A model generated the notes under the pieces. The model saw nothing but the letters and a program-made list of their open reading frames with translations, had not been told where the DNA came from and did no database searches. This document shows positions 7,815 through 15,318 of a stretch of DNA of 33,444 nucleotides, in pieces. Numbering within the stretch: the first letter of the stretch is position 1; every line of letters begins with the position of its first letter. The position numbers and the translations under genes are program-made. The stretch covers positions 47,718 through 81,161 of the forward strand of contig MELR01000031.1 in NCBI GenBank assembly GCA_001767695.1, written 5' to 3'. The DNA comes from Actinobacteria bacterium RBG_16_68_21 (lineage in GTDB: Bacteria > Actinomycetota > Acidimicrobiia > Spongiisociales > UBA11373).

Positions 7815-8609
7815 TCAGTCGGTCAGGTGAGCCGGTTGGTGAGGCGGAGCGATCGTCGGCGGCTCGTCCCAGACGTGGACCGGCATTCCGACGAAGAGCT
7901 CCGAGTCGAGCCAGTCGGAGTCCCACAGGTTCACCCGCGTGCAACCGTGTGATGCCGGATAGCTGGGGACCTCGCGATAGCCGTGGATGCCGTAGAACGG
8001 GGTAAACGCCCAGTAGTTGTAGACGCACCAAGTCGTCACCGGATCGCAGTTCCACCCCCACTGTCGCCACATCAGGTGGAAGTCGCCGTGGGGGGTGCGG
8101 GCGGAGACCGTCTGGCCGGACCGCACGCTGTGGTACGTGTAGTCGCCGGCGGTCGACACGGGAAGGATGCCGGTCACCTCGCCCTCACGGACGACGAACA
8201 TCAGCTGTCTGGTTACGTCGATCTCGACGCGATCCGGCTCGTACCAGCGGTCGGGGATGCCCGGGTCGCTCGGAAGCGAGTCGAGCCGAATCCAATCGAG
8301 AGCGTTGAAAGTCGTGGTTCGGGGGAGTCCCAGGTACTTGTGGAAGGCCAGCACCGCGGTTTCCGTCGGTACGTCGAAGGCTCCCGTCGCCTCCGATCGG
8401 TAGAAGCCGGCCGAGGTGAGGGCCTCCTGGAGCCGGGTGACGTCCGGGCCGGCGACGCCCGGTGCCAGCCTCACCAGGCGGTCGAGCGAGCCGACGCCGA
8501 GCAATTGGTACGGCTCCTCGGCCCCGGCGCCGGGCACGACCAAAGCCGTGATACCGAGCATCACGGCGAATGCGGCGAGGCGGCGACGATGTAGCAAGGG
8601 CATGAGCAT
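7815..8609 (-). CDS. L,D-transpeptidase (YkuD) with peptidoglycan-binding domain
   Basis: 264 aa secreted enzyme for 3-3 peptidoglycan cross-linking. Signal peptide 1-31 ending VPGAGA; PG_binding_1 domain (PGVAGPDVTRLQEALTSAGFY, then TETAVLAFHKYLGL); YkuD domain from EPDRVEIDVTRQLMFVV to the catalytic HGYREVPSYPASHGCTRVN. An extra cysteine pair (WNCDPVTTWC) precedes the active site, as in the gene at 2-670. The start is the ATG at 8609 or 8603 (MLMPLL); the extension to 8912 only overlaps the upstream paralogue. It sits 35 bases after that paralogue and 43 bases before the cell-wall-binding lipoprotein, suggesting an operon. Confidence 0.93.
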   Translation of the reverse strand: MLMPLLHRRRLAAFAVMLGITALVVPGAGAEEPYQLLGVGSLDRLVRLAPGVAGPDVTRLQEALTSAGFYRSEATGAFDVPTETAVLAFHKYLGLPRTTTFNALDWIRLDSLPSDPGIPDRWYEPDRVEIDVTRQLMFVVREGEVTGILPVSTAGDYTYHSVRSGQTVSARTPHGDFHLMWRQWGWNCDPVTTWCVYNYWAFTPFYGIHGYREVPSYPASHGCTRVNLWDSDWLDSELFVGMPVHVWDEPPTIAPPHQPAHLTD

Positions 8610-8644
8610 AGATCGGACGCCCGCAGAGTCGGGTTTCGCGTTTT

Positions 8645-9403
8645 CTAGTGGCGCGGCTGAGGAGCGGGGGTTGGCTCCGGCGGGACGTCCCACACGTGCA
8701 TCGGCATGCCCACGAAGAGCAGGGGTTCGACCCAGCGCGAGTCCCGGGTCGTGATCCGCACACACCCGTGGGAGACCGGACGGTTGGGCACGTCGGGGTA
8801 CCCGTGGATCCCGTAGTACGGGGTGAACGCCCAGTACTTGTACACGCACGTGGGCAGGCAGCTCCAGCCGAGTTGGTGCCAGTCGAGGGTGAAGTCGCCG
8901 CGGGGGGTCCATGCCAGCTTGTCCCGACGGAATAGCGGGCTGGGGTAGACGTACCCACCGCCGCTGGAGATGGGGAGGATGCCCGCCACCTCGAAGTTGC
9001 GAACCACGAACAGCAGCTGCCTGCCGATGTCGACCTCGACGCGGTCGGGTTCATCCCTCCACATGGGGATCCCGGGGTCGCTGGGCATGAAGTCGAGCCG
9101 AATCCAATCCAGGGCGCCGAACTCGTAGGTGGGTTCCAGCCCGAGATACGCGTGGAATGTCCTCACCGCGAACTCGGTCTGCTCGTCGTATCGGCCGGAG
9201 ATCGGGCCGTGGTACATGCCCAGTCCGGCGAGGGTGTACTGCAGCCGGATGACCGCCGGGCCGGTGTCGTCGCGAGACAACGCCACCAGGGTGCCGTAGC
9301 CCTCGACCGGTGCCAATTCGGAGGCGTGCGCCGCCGGGGCGACGCCGGTGAGCCCGGCGACCACAAGGAAGGCGATCGTGAATCGGAGGAGTGGGCGTGT
9401 CAT
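8645..9403 (-). CDS. L,D-transpeptidase (YkuD) with peptidoglycan-binding domain
   Basis: 252 aa paralogue of the two other L,D-transpeptidases here. Signal peptide 1-25 (ends AAHAS), PG_binding_1 domain (DDTGPAVIRLQYTLAGLGMY, then TEFAVRTFHAYLGL), YkuD domain with HGYPDVPNRPVSHGCVRI, catalytic His and Cys intact. The segment before the active site is shortened to SCLPTC, so the cysteine pair found in the paralogues is kept but closer together. First gene of a set with 7815-8609 and 6008-7771. Upstream on the same strand a TATCGT box (9430-9435) and a six-codon leader frame (9400-9420) are visible; the leader's stop overlaps the ATG at 9403. A start further upstream would run into the helicase leader and is unlikely. 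Confidence 0.92.
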   Translation of the reverse strand: MTRPLLRFTIAFLVVAGLTGVAPAAHASELAPVEGYGTLVALSRDDTGPAVIRLQYTLAGLGMYHGPISGRYDEQTEFAVRTFHAYLGLEPTYEFGALDWIRLDFMPSDPGIPMWRDEPDRVEVDIGRQLLFVVRNFEVAGILPISSGGGYVYPSPLFRRDKLAWTPRGDFTLDWHQLGWSCLPTCVYKYWAFTPYYGIHGYPDVPNRPVSHGCVRITTRDSRWVEPLLFVGMPMHVWDVPPEPTPAPQPRH

Positions 9404-9420
9404 CGGGTGGCCGGGGTCAT
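9400..9420 (-). other. Possible six-codon leader ORF overlapping the L,D-transpeptidase start
   Basis: ATG at 9420 opens a frame coding MTPATR whose TGA (9402-9400) overlaps the ATG at 9403 as ATGA. GGAGG lies 3 nt before the leader ATG, which is rather close. It could couple translation of the enzyme to the leader, or be chance. Confidence 0.25.
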
Positions 9421-9429
9421 CGGCCTCCG

Positions 9430-9435
9430 ACGATA
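9430..9435 (-). promoter_or_regulatory. -10 box for L,D-transpeptidase operon
   Basis: TATCGT on the minus strand, giving a short leader before the ATG at 9403. The same hexamer is used 6-7 nt ahead of two start codons elsewhere in the window (12678 and 16656). Confidence 0.42.
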
Positions 9436-9590
9436 GCGATCCCGCGATGGGTGGTGCCAGCAGTGCTTGCGCTCGGCCACCTGGTACCGTGAACCTCACC
9501 GCGGGTCGATGCAACCTCACCTCCCGCGGGATCCCTGCCGACACGGGCGGAGTCGTGCCGCGTCGCAGGCCGGGCTACGAAGAGAGAGGC

Positions 9591-10832
9591 ATGGCTGCCA
9601 TTACACCGCAGGTCGCGGGCTTCAAGGACCTAGGCGTGTCGGACGAGATCATCGGCGTCCTTGCTCCGCTCGGCATCACCGAGCCCTTCCCGATTCAGAC
9701 GATGACCATTCCCGACGGGCTCGCCGGCCGCGATGTATGCGGCAAGGCGCAGACCGGGTCGGGCAAGACCCTGGCGTTCGGGATCCCGCTGGTGGAACGC
9801 ACCTCGCCGGGCACCCGGGGCCGTCCCCGGGCGCTGATCCTGGTACCGACCCGGGAGTTGTGCCATCAGGTCGCCGAGGAGCTCGCCCCGCTCGCCGCGG
9901 TCATGGGCTTGGGTCTCGCCGCCGTCTACGGCGGTGCCTCGATGAAGGAGCAGACGGCCGCGGTGCAGGGCGGGGCGGCGATCCTGGTGGCGACACCGGG
10001 ACGGCTCATCGATCTCGAGGAGCGCAAGATCGTGAATCTGTCCGACGTCGCCAGGGTCGTGATCGACGAGGCGGATCAGATGGCCGACATGGGTTTCCTG
10101 CCCCAGGTCCACAAGATCATGCGTGCCATCGGGGGCGGACATCAGACGATGCTCTTCTCGGCGACGCTCGACGGTCAGGTGGCGTCGTTGATCTCTCGTT
10201 ACCTCACGGATCCCATCCGCCACGAGGTGGAGACCGAGTCGGACGTCGTCGACACCCAGGATCACCGGTTCCTTCTCATTCACCACCTCGACAAGCCCAA
10301 GGTGGTGGCGGCGATCACCAAGAGCACCGACCGGGCCCTCGTGTTCGTGTCCACCAAGCGCGGCGCCGACCGCGTGGCCGAGCAGCTCCAGAAGGAGGGG
10401 GTGCGGGCCGCCCCGATCCACGGTGATCTTCATCAGTCATTGCGTGAGAAGACCCTTGCCGACCTCATCTCCGGCGACACCCCGGTCCTTGTTGCCACCA
10501 ACCTGGCCTCTCGGGGCCTGCACATCGACGACATCGACGTCGTCATCCATTACGACCCTCCCGCCGATTACAAGTCGTTCATCCATCGTTCGGGACGCAC
10601 CGCCCGCGCCGGGGAGAGCGGCCTGGTGGTGACCCTGGTCGAGTGGGATCAGGTGAGCGAGATCGAACGGCTCCAACGAGCCAGCGGTCTCCACCAGGAG
10701 ATAGTGAAGATGTTCTCCAACGATCCCCGGCTCGGCGACCTCGCCGGGTTCACGCCCGATCGGGTGGTGTTCAAGATGGGCAGCGATGCCGAGCTCTCCC
10801 GACGGGTACGGACCCGGCGGCGGCGGCGCTGA
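9591..10832 (+). CDS. DEAD-box ATP-dependent RNA helicase
   Basis: 413 aa cytoplasmic RNA helicase core, used in RNA unwinding, ribosome assembly or mRNA decay. Motifs in order: Q motif region (FPIQ at 33-36), Walker A AQTGSGKT (53-60), PTREL (86-90), TPGRLI (135-140), DEAD box VIDEAD (157-162), SAT (190-192), then the second RecA domain with LVATNLASRGLHID and HRSGRTARAG. The C-terminal tail is short and Arg-rich (RRVRTRRRRR), without the RNA-binding extension of DbpA or CsdA, so it is RhlE-like in build. Start at the ATG 9591 with an AG-rich ribosome site at 9582-9589; the reading from 9348 crosses the intergenic region and is not supported. A TACCGT at 9485-9490 may be its -10, giving a leader near 95 nt. 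Confidence 0.93.
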   Translation: MAAITPQVAGFKDLGVSDEIIGVLAPLGITEPFPIQTMTIPDGLAGRDVCGKAQTGSGKTLAFGIPLVERTSPGTRGRPRALILVPTRELCHQVAEELAPLAAVMGLGLAAVYGGASMKEQTAAVQGGAAILVATPGRLIDLEERKIVNLSDVARVVIDEADQMADMGFLPQVHKIMRAIGGGHQTMLFSATLDGQVASLISRYLTDPIRHEVETESDVVDTQDHRFLLIHHLDKPKVVAAITKSTDRALVFVSTKRGADRVAEQLQKEGVRAAPIHGDLHQSLREKTLADLISGDTPVLVATNLASRGLHIDDIDVVIHYDPPADYKSFIHRSGRTARAGESGLVVTLVEWDQVSEIERLQRASGLHQEIVKMFSNDPRLGDLAGFTPDRVVFKMGSDAELSRRVRTRRRRR

Positions 10833-10850
10833 GCGCCCCGTCCGAGCAGG

Positions 10851-11885
10851 TCAGCCGGGGATGTCGTCCATCCCGCTGAGCGCGGTGATGTCGAGCGAGT
10901 ACGTCGTTGCCGCGTCGTAGCGTTCCCACCCCAGGCTCCACGTGACCGTGGCCGACTCGACCTCACCGGCGTCCAGCGTCACTCCCCGCGCCCGCTCGAG
11001 TTGCGTGGTCCCCACTGCCAGCGGTCCCACGGGCGGCACCTCCCGTTGTAGGAATTGCGCAGACCGCCCCGTCGCCGAGAAGAGCTGACCCCGAAGGACG
11101 CCGTCGGATCCGAGAAGATCGACCGTCACCTCGACGAATGCCCGCACCGTGGGATCACCTTCGAGGTGCCACTCGATGAACCCCGCCTCCTTGCGAGCGG
11201 TGATCCGGTCGACGACCAGCACCGAAGTAGCCGAGCGAGTGACGGTGTCGCCCGACTGGGTGACGAGCTCGGTGACCAGGACGGTTTCCGGCAGGTCGAC
11301 GATGTCCACCGGCAACGCGGCGATATCGAGGTGCGAGGTCGCCACCCTGGCCCCCGATTGGGCGGCGGGCGTCAACTCGACTGCGACCACGTCGGCGACG
11401 TCGATCGGGCCGCTGTCGAACTGGAGCGTCACCATTCCGGGTGCGGCATCATCGAACAACTCCGCGGCGTCGGTCAAACGCCTTCCATCGGCGAGGACCA
11501 TGGTCCACAGTCCGAGGCTTCGTCTGCTCCCTCCGAGCCTTGTGGATCCGAGGGCTTCCCCCGTGGGTGCGGAGTCGTTGCGGTAGGCCGAGGAGACGCC
11601 TACGAACGTCTCCTCACCGCGCCGGTATATCCAGTCCGCGCGGAGGCCGAATTCTCGACCCACGTCGGTGTATCCGGGAGGGAATCGGGAGACGACCGCC
11701 ACTCCCGTCGTCGTCGTGGTCGACGGCGGGGTTGGCTTCCCGGAAGCGGGAACCACCAAACCTGCCAGCGCTCCGGCGGCGAGTGCCACGGCGACGGTGC
11801 CGATCAGGGGACGAGAGTTGCGCCCGCCTCGTGCGGGGTGATCGTCCAGTGGCGAGCGGAGGATCTCGCGGAGCGCGTCAGACAT
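10851..11885 (-). CDS. Membrane-anchored protein of unknown function
   Basis: I do not recognise the family. 344 aa: about 28 cytoplasmic residues rich in charge, one transmembrane segment (roughly 29-49, TVAVALAAGALAGLVVP), a Pro/Thr linker (PTPPSTTTTTG), then about 280 extracellular residues predicted mostly as beta strands, without cysteines or obvious catalytic motifs. AAGGAGT lies 6 nt before the ATG at 11885. The gene overlaps the upstream gene by 8 bases, and both encode single-span proteins with Thr linkers and beta-rich ectodomains, so they probably form a complex or act together. It converges with the helicase, 18 bases between stops. Confidence 0.72.
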   Translation of the reverse strand: MSDALREILRSPLDDHPARGGRNSRPLIGTVAVALAAGALAGLVVPASGKPTPPSTTTTTGVAVVSRFPPGYTDVGREFGLRADWIYRRGEETFVGVSSAYRNDSAPTGEALGSTRLGGSRRSLGLWTMVLADGRRLTDAAELFDDAAPGMVTLQFDSGPIDVADVVAVELTPAAQSGARVATSHLDIAALPVDIVDLPETVLVTELVTQSGDTVTRSATSVLVVDRITARKEAGFIEWHLEGDPTVRAFVEVTVDLLGSDGVLRGQLFSATGRSAQFLQREVPPVGPLAVGTTQLERARGVTLDAGEVESATVTWSLGWERYDAATTYSLDITALSGMDDIPG

Positions 11886-12678
11886 GAGGCACTCCTTCCA
11901 GGGGGGTGATGGCGCCGCTGGTCAGCGGCAACCAGAACACCCCGGTGATCTGCAGCGTGATGGGGTCGGGAATGGCATCCCCGTAGTAGTTGAGGGTCCA
12001 TCGCGAGCGGTTGCCGAAGTTGCTGCTGGTGTTGCCCCACCCGGGGCCGACACCCGTGATGGCGAGATCGGCCCCGAGACCATTGGTGGACGCCGTGGCC
12101 ACCGAGCCGATCGTCCGGGTGGCGGTTTCGGCGACGACGAGCGCTCCGGTGCCCTGGGCTTGCACCGTGACCAGCGCCACCGTCACCCCGGGGGCGATTT
12201 CGTGGGGGGCGGTGTCGTCGGGGCTGAGGGTGATCTGTGTCTGCAGCGCCGATGCGATCCAGTAGGTGTCCAGGCGTAGACCGGTGATGTCCGCCGCGCT
12301 GGTGCCGACCGGCAGCACGAAGCGGACGCTGCCCAGATTCGAGGCGCCTTCCGAGCCGACCTCGCCTCGAGTTGTCAGCAGGGTCCAGCTCGCCGGAACC
12401 ACTCCCACTGGGGGGTCGGGCTCGGTCGGGCCGATCGGGTGGGTGGTGAACTGCACCGCGACGTCTCTCCCGGTGACAGCGACCTGCTCGGGGATGACCG
12501 CGACGGGTCCGACGACGATCTCGGTACCGCGCACCCACACCGGCAATGTGGTGGTGGTCGTTGACGCGGTGTCCTCGGTCCCCGCGGTAGCCGCTCGGCC
12601 GATCCAGGCGCCTCCGAGCCCGACCGCGAACGAGGCCACGGCAGCTACGACGACTACGAAGACGCGGCGCCGATCCAC
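11878..12678 (-). CDS. Membrane-anchored protein of unknown function
   Basis: Not recognised. 266 aa: short basic start (MDRRR), transmembrane segment about 6-26, Thr linker (TASTTTTTLPVW), then an ectodomain of about 220 residues with many short beta-type stretches and no cysteine. The pattern hints at an immunoglobulin-like or DUF4352-like fold, but this is only an impression. First gene of the pair with 10851-11885. The GTG at 12678 is preceded by TATCGT exactly 6 nt upstream, a leaderless arrangement. Divergent from the peptidoglycan-binding lipoprotein gene, 72 bases between the two start codons, so the three genes may be co-regulated. Confidence 0.75.
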   Translation of the reverse strand: MDRRRVFVVVVAAVASFAVGLGGAWIGRAATAGTEDTASTTTTTLPVWVRGTEIVVGPVAVIPEQVAVTGRDVAVQFTTHPIGPTEPDPPVGVVPASWTLLTTRGEVGSEGASNLGSVRFVLPVGTSAADITGLRLDTYWIASALQTQITLSPDDTAPHEIAPGVTVALVTVQAQGTGALVVAETATRTIGSVATASTNGLGADLAITGVGPGWGNTSSNFGNRSRWTLNYYGDAIPDPITLQITGVFWLPLTSGAITPLEGVPHV

Positions 12679-12684
12679 ACCGCG

Positions 12685-12690
12685 ACGATA
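12685..12690 (-). promoter_or_regulatory. -10 box for leaderless two-gene membrane protein transcript
   Basis: TATCGT on the minus strand, 6 nt (12679-12684) before the GTG at 12678. Confidence 0.52.
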
Positions 12691-12736
12691 CCGATCCGGC
12701 GGGGTACCCCGGCCGCCACGGCATAGGCCCGATCAC

Positions 12737-12742
12737 TAGCCT
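12737..12742 (+). promoter_or_regulatory. -10 box for the peptidoglycan-binding lipoprotein gene
   Basis: TAGCCT lies 8 nt before the ATG at 12751. This favours that ATG over the GTG at 12745, which would be only 2 nt from the box. Confidence 0.45.
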
Positions 12743-12750
12743 GCGTGGCG

Positions 12751-14340
12751 ATGCTCGATCGGTGGCACCGAAGCATCCTGCCGCTGGTGGGATCGCTCGT
12801 GTTCGCCGCCTGCAGTGGAGGCTCGGGAGACACGACCACCACGGCGGCGACCACCACCACCGCGCCACCGACCACCGAGGCTACCACCACGACGACCGAG
12901 CCTCCCGCTCCCAACGGGCCACCGATCACCTCCCTCGGTGACAACAACGCCACCGCTTTCGCTCTCCAATTCCTCATGAACTGTGCCGGGTATGGCCCGC
13001 TCGAGGTGGACGGCGTGTTCGGGCCCGCCACCGAGGCAGCGGTGCGGGCGATGCAGGCCGATATCGACCGCGAGGAGAGTGGGGCGCCCGACGACCAGAC
13101 ATTTGCGCTGCTGTCGCGGTCGTGCACGGAGTCGCGGCGGCTGTCGCTCGACGCCGGTGGCACCGAGGCCGTCGGCAACGTGTCGGCGTCGGATCCCGAT
13201 ACCTACTTCGTGCGGGCCGAGGCCGGCCAGCGGTTGGCGGTCCTGATCAGATCTGACGGGGGCGGCGCTCGCGCCGCGGTGAAGGGGGCCGATGGTGCGG
13301 TGCTGGCGACCCCAGCGACTGCGAGGGCGGCAGACATCCCCTCGACCCAGGACTACGTGGTCACCGTGGACACCGACGGAGATGCCACCACCTACTCGCT
13401 CCTCGTCGCCGTGGTGACACCCGGCACCGGCGGCGTCGCCGCGGCGGAGGCGGGGACGATCGTGGTCGGCGGCGACGAAGAGGCGGTGAGCGGCGTGTGC
13501 CTGGACACCACCGGCGACACCTCCTACGCCGCCGAAACCGGCAGCGGATTCCTGGTGGTCGCGGTTGGACACCCGGGTGGCTTCGCCATCACCAGGGGCG
13601 GCGTCGGAGGCTGGATCGAGTTCGTCTACCGGGACGGCTCTCCCGGATACGTCGGATTCCCCTCGGATCTGGATCTGTCCGTCGGCGGCCGGGTGGTGGG
13701 CACGGCCCGGGTGTACCGCAGCGATGGGGGGGCCTTCACCGAACCGGTGGATGTCGCCTTCGACTTCGCCAGGTCGGTCGTCCCTTGTGAGGGCGGTGCC
13801 GCCACGGCGATCGTCCTCACTCGCACCGGGCTCGGGGTCATCGACTTCGGTACGGAGCCCGACGAGACGATCGAAGCGGTGCGCGCCGCGATGCCGGGAG
13901 CATCCCCGACGGAGGACAGCGGGTGGATGGCCGTCGCCGACTACCAGTCGCCCTACGGCCTGTGTGGGAGCGACACCGGCAACGTGCGGATCGTGACCGT
14001 CGACAACCTGACCCTCTATTTCACCGATGCCGCCACGACCTGGGCGCCTCGGGGTACCAGGCACTTCGCCGGCTATCAGGCGAGCGATGGGGTCTTCCCC
14101 TTCACGACCCGCGGCGGTGTCGGGCCCGGCTCCACGATCGGCGACGTGCTCCTCGCACACTCCGACGGCGGGGTGGGCGAGGGAATCGATGGGGGATTCG
14201 ACGTATTCGTGACCTCGCCGCTTGGCTCCGACGGTTGGCTGCGCGCCATCGCCTCGGAAGCCTCCGCCGCCGATGACCTGGCGGCGACGATCACCGCGGT
14301 GCGCGGCGGACGTTTCTGCGACCTCCCCCCAGCCGGCTGA
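12751..14340 (+). CDS. Peptidoglycan-binding lipoprotein with unknown C-terminal domain
   Basis: 529 aa secreted lipoprotein. The signal ends in VFAAC, followed by a long Thr linker encoded by an ACC/ACG-rich run (12832-12900). A PG_binding_1-like domain follows (ATAFALQFLMNCAGYG, then DGVFGPATEAAVRAMQADID). The middle contains a pre-peptidase-like beta domain (DPDTYFVRAEAGQRLAVLI ... TQDYVVTVDTDGDATTYSL). The C-terminal part (IVLTRTGLGVIDFGTEPDETIEAVRA ... LTLYFTDAATTW ... GVGPGSTIGDVL) is a compact domain I associate with secreted proteins of Acidimicrobiia but cannot name. Role probably at the cell wall. The ATG at 12751 is chosen from promoter spacing; the GTG at 12745 would add two residues only. 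Confidence 0.8.
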   Translation: MLDRWHRSILPLVGSLVFAACSGGSGDTTTTAATTTTAPPTTEATTTTTEPPAPNGPPITSLGDNNATAFALQFLMNCAGYGPLEVDGVFGPATEAAVRAMQADIDREESGAPDDQTFALLSRSCTESRRLSLDAGGTEAVGNVSASDPDTYFVRAEAGQRLAVLIRSDGGGARAAVKGADGAVLATPATARAADIPSTQDYVVTVDTDGDATTYSLLVAVVTPGTGGVAAAEAGTIVVGGDEEAVSGVCLDTTGDTSYAAETGSGFLVVAVGHPGGFAITRGGVGGWIEFVYRDGSPGYVGFPSDLDLSVGGRVVGTARVYRSDGGAFTEPVDVAFDFARSVVPCEGGAATAIVLTRTGLGVIDFGTEPDETIEAVRAAMPGASPTEDSGWMAVADYQSPYGLCGSDTGNVRIVTVDNLTLYFTDAATTWAPRGTRHFAGYQASDGVFPFTTRGGVGPGSTIGDVLLAHSDGGVGEGIDGGFDVFVTSPLGSDGWLRAIASEASAADDLAATITAVRGGRFCDLPPAG

Positions 14341-14345
14341 GATCC

Positions 14346-14371
14346 GCCCGCCGTCCGTCGATTGGGCGGGC
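14346..14371 (+). terminator. Weak hairpin terminator after lipoprotein gene
   Basis: GCCCGCC (14346-14352) pairs with GGCGGGC (14365-14371) over a 12-base loop and is followed by TTCT. It lies 6 bases after the stop at 14340. The short stem and poor T run make it a modest candidate. Confidence 0.42.
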
Positions 14372-14403
14372 TTCTGCCCCGGGGAGCGTCGTCGGGCGTG
14401 CTC

Positions 14404-14409
14404 TACCCT
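14404..14409 (+). promoter_or_regulatory. -10 box for leaderless LLM oxidoreductase gene
   Basis: TACCCT followed by exactly 6 nt and the ATG at 14416; no Shine-Dalgarno sequence is present. Confidence 0.58.
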
Positions 14410-14415
14410 TCCGTC

Positions 14416-15300
14416 ATGGATCTCAAGACCCCGATGATCGACATTGGCCGGGTGGGGGTGTTCGGTTGGCCGTTCGTCTCCGCTCCCGCCGCCGAGGTAC
14501 GGGCGGCGGCGCGCGCTCTGGAGGAGATGGGATACGGCGCCCTGTGGTTCCCGGAGAGCCGGGGTCGCGAGGCGTTCACCACCGCGTCGCTGCTGCTGGA
14601 AGCCACCGACCGGATCGTGGTGGCCACCGGGATCGCCAACCTGTGGGCACGCGATCCCATGGCGATGGCGACCGGCGCCATGGGCCTGGCCGAGTCCTCG
14701 GGCGGCCGTTTCGTGCTCGGTGTCGGAGTCAGCCACGCCCCCTCCGTGGCCGCTCGCGGCCACCGCTATCAGCGCCCGCTGGAACGGATGACCTCCTATC
14801 TCGACGCCATGGAGGCCGTGCCCGGTCCGATTCCCGGAGCCAGCGCCTCACCCCCGGTCGTCCTCGCCGCCCTTGGTCCCCGGATGCTCGGATTGGCGGG
14901 TGACCGCACCGCTGGGGCGCATCCCTACTTCGTGCCCGTCGAGCACACCTCCCGCGCCCGGGAGACGCTCGGCGACGGCGTCTACCTGGCACCCGAACAG
15001 GCCGTGCTGATCGAAACCGACCCCGCCGCGGCGCGCACCACTGCCCGCGCCCACATGGAGCGGTATCTGGCTGCCGACAACTACCGGCGCAACCTGCTGC
15101 GACTCGGCTGGACCGACGTCGATGTCTCCGGGGGAGGGAGTGACCCTCTCGTCGACGCCATCGTCGGCTGGGGTGATCGGGAGGCCGCAGCTCGGCGGAT
15201 TCGGGAGCATCTCGATCGGGGCGCCGATCATGTGTCGGTCCAGATGCTGGGGGACGACTGGCTGGTCGAACTGGAGCGACTCGCCGGGATCCTGCTGTAG
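14416..15300 (+). CDS. LLM-class (F420-dependent) oxidoreductase
   Basis: 294 aa luciferase-like monooxygenase fold enzyme, a TIM barrel that uses F420 or flavin. Typical features: ARALEEMGYGALWFPES near the N-terminus, IVVATGIANLWARDPMAMA, then GGRFVLGVGVSHAP, and late PLVDAIVGWGD before a helix and DHVSVQMLG. The sequence fits the mycobacterial-type F420 subfamily (TIGR03620-like), so F420 is the more likely cofactor; the substrate is unknown. The ATG at 14416 is selected because TACCCT sits exactly 6 nt upstream (leaderless) and because homology begins just after it; the earlier start at 14362 lies in the terminator hairpin. It converges with the M20 peptidase gene. Confidence 0.88.
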   Translation: MDLKTPMIDIGRVGVFGWPFVSAPAAEVRAAARALEEMGYGALWFPESRGREAFTTASLLLEATDRIVVATGIANLWARDPMAMATGAMGLAESSGGRFVLGVGVSHAPSVAARGHRYQRPLERMTSYLDAMEAVPGPIPGASASPPVVLAALGPRMLGLAGDRTAGAHPYFVPVEHTSRARETLGDGVYLAPEQAVLIETDPAAARTTARAHMERYLAADNYRRNLLRLGWTDVDVSGGGSDPLVDAIVGWGDREAAARRIREHLDRGADHVSVQMLGDDWLVELERLAGILL

Positions 15301-15318
15301 GCGTGGTCGGTAGACGGC

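Noticed and set aside
12832-12900. ACC/ACG-rich run resembling a tandem DNA repeat
   Set aside because: It encodes the Thr linker of the lipoprotein; imperfect codon repetition explains it without a separate repeat element.
12736-14763. A 675-residue minus-strand frame opposite the peptidoglycan-binding lipoprotein
   Set aside because: Gly/Arg/His-rich shadow of a coding strand with a clear lipoprotein signal and PG-binding domain.
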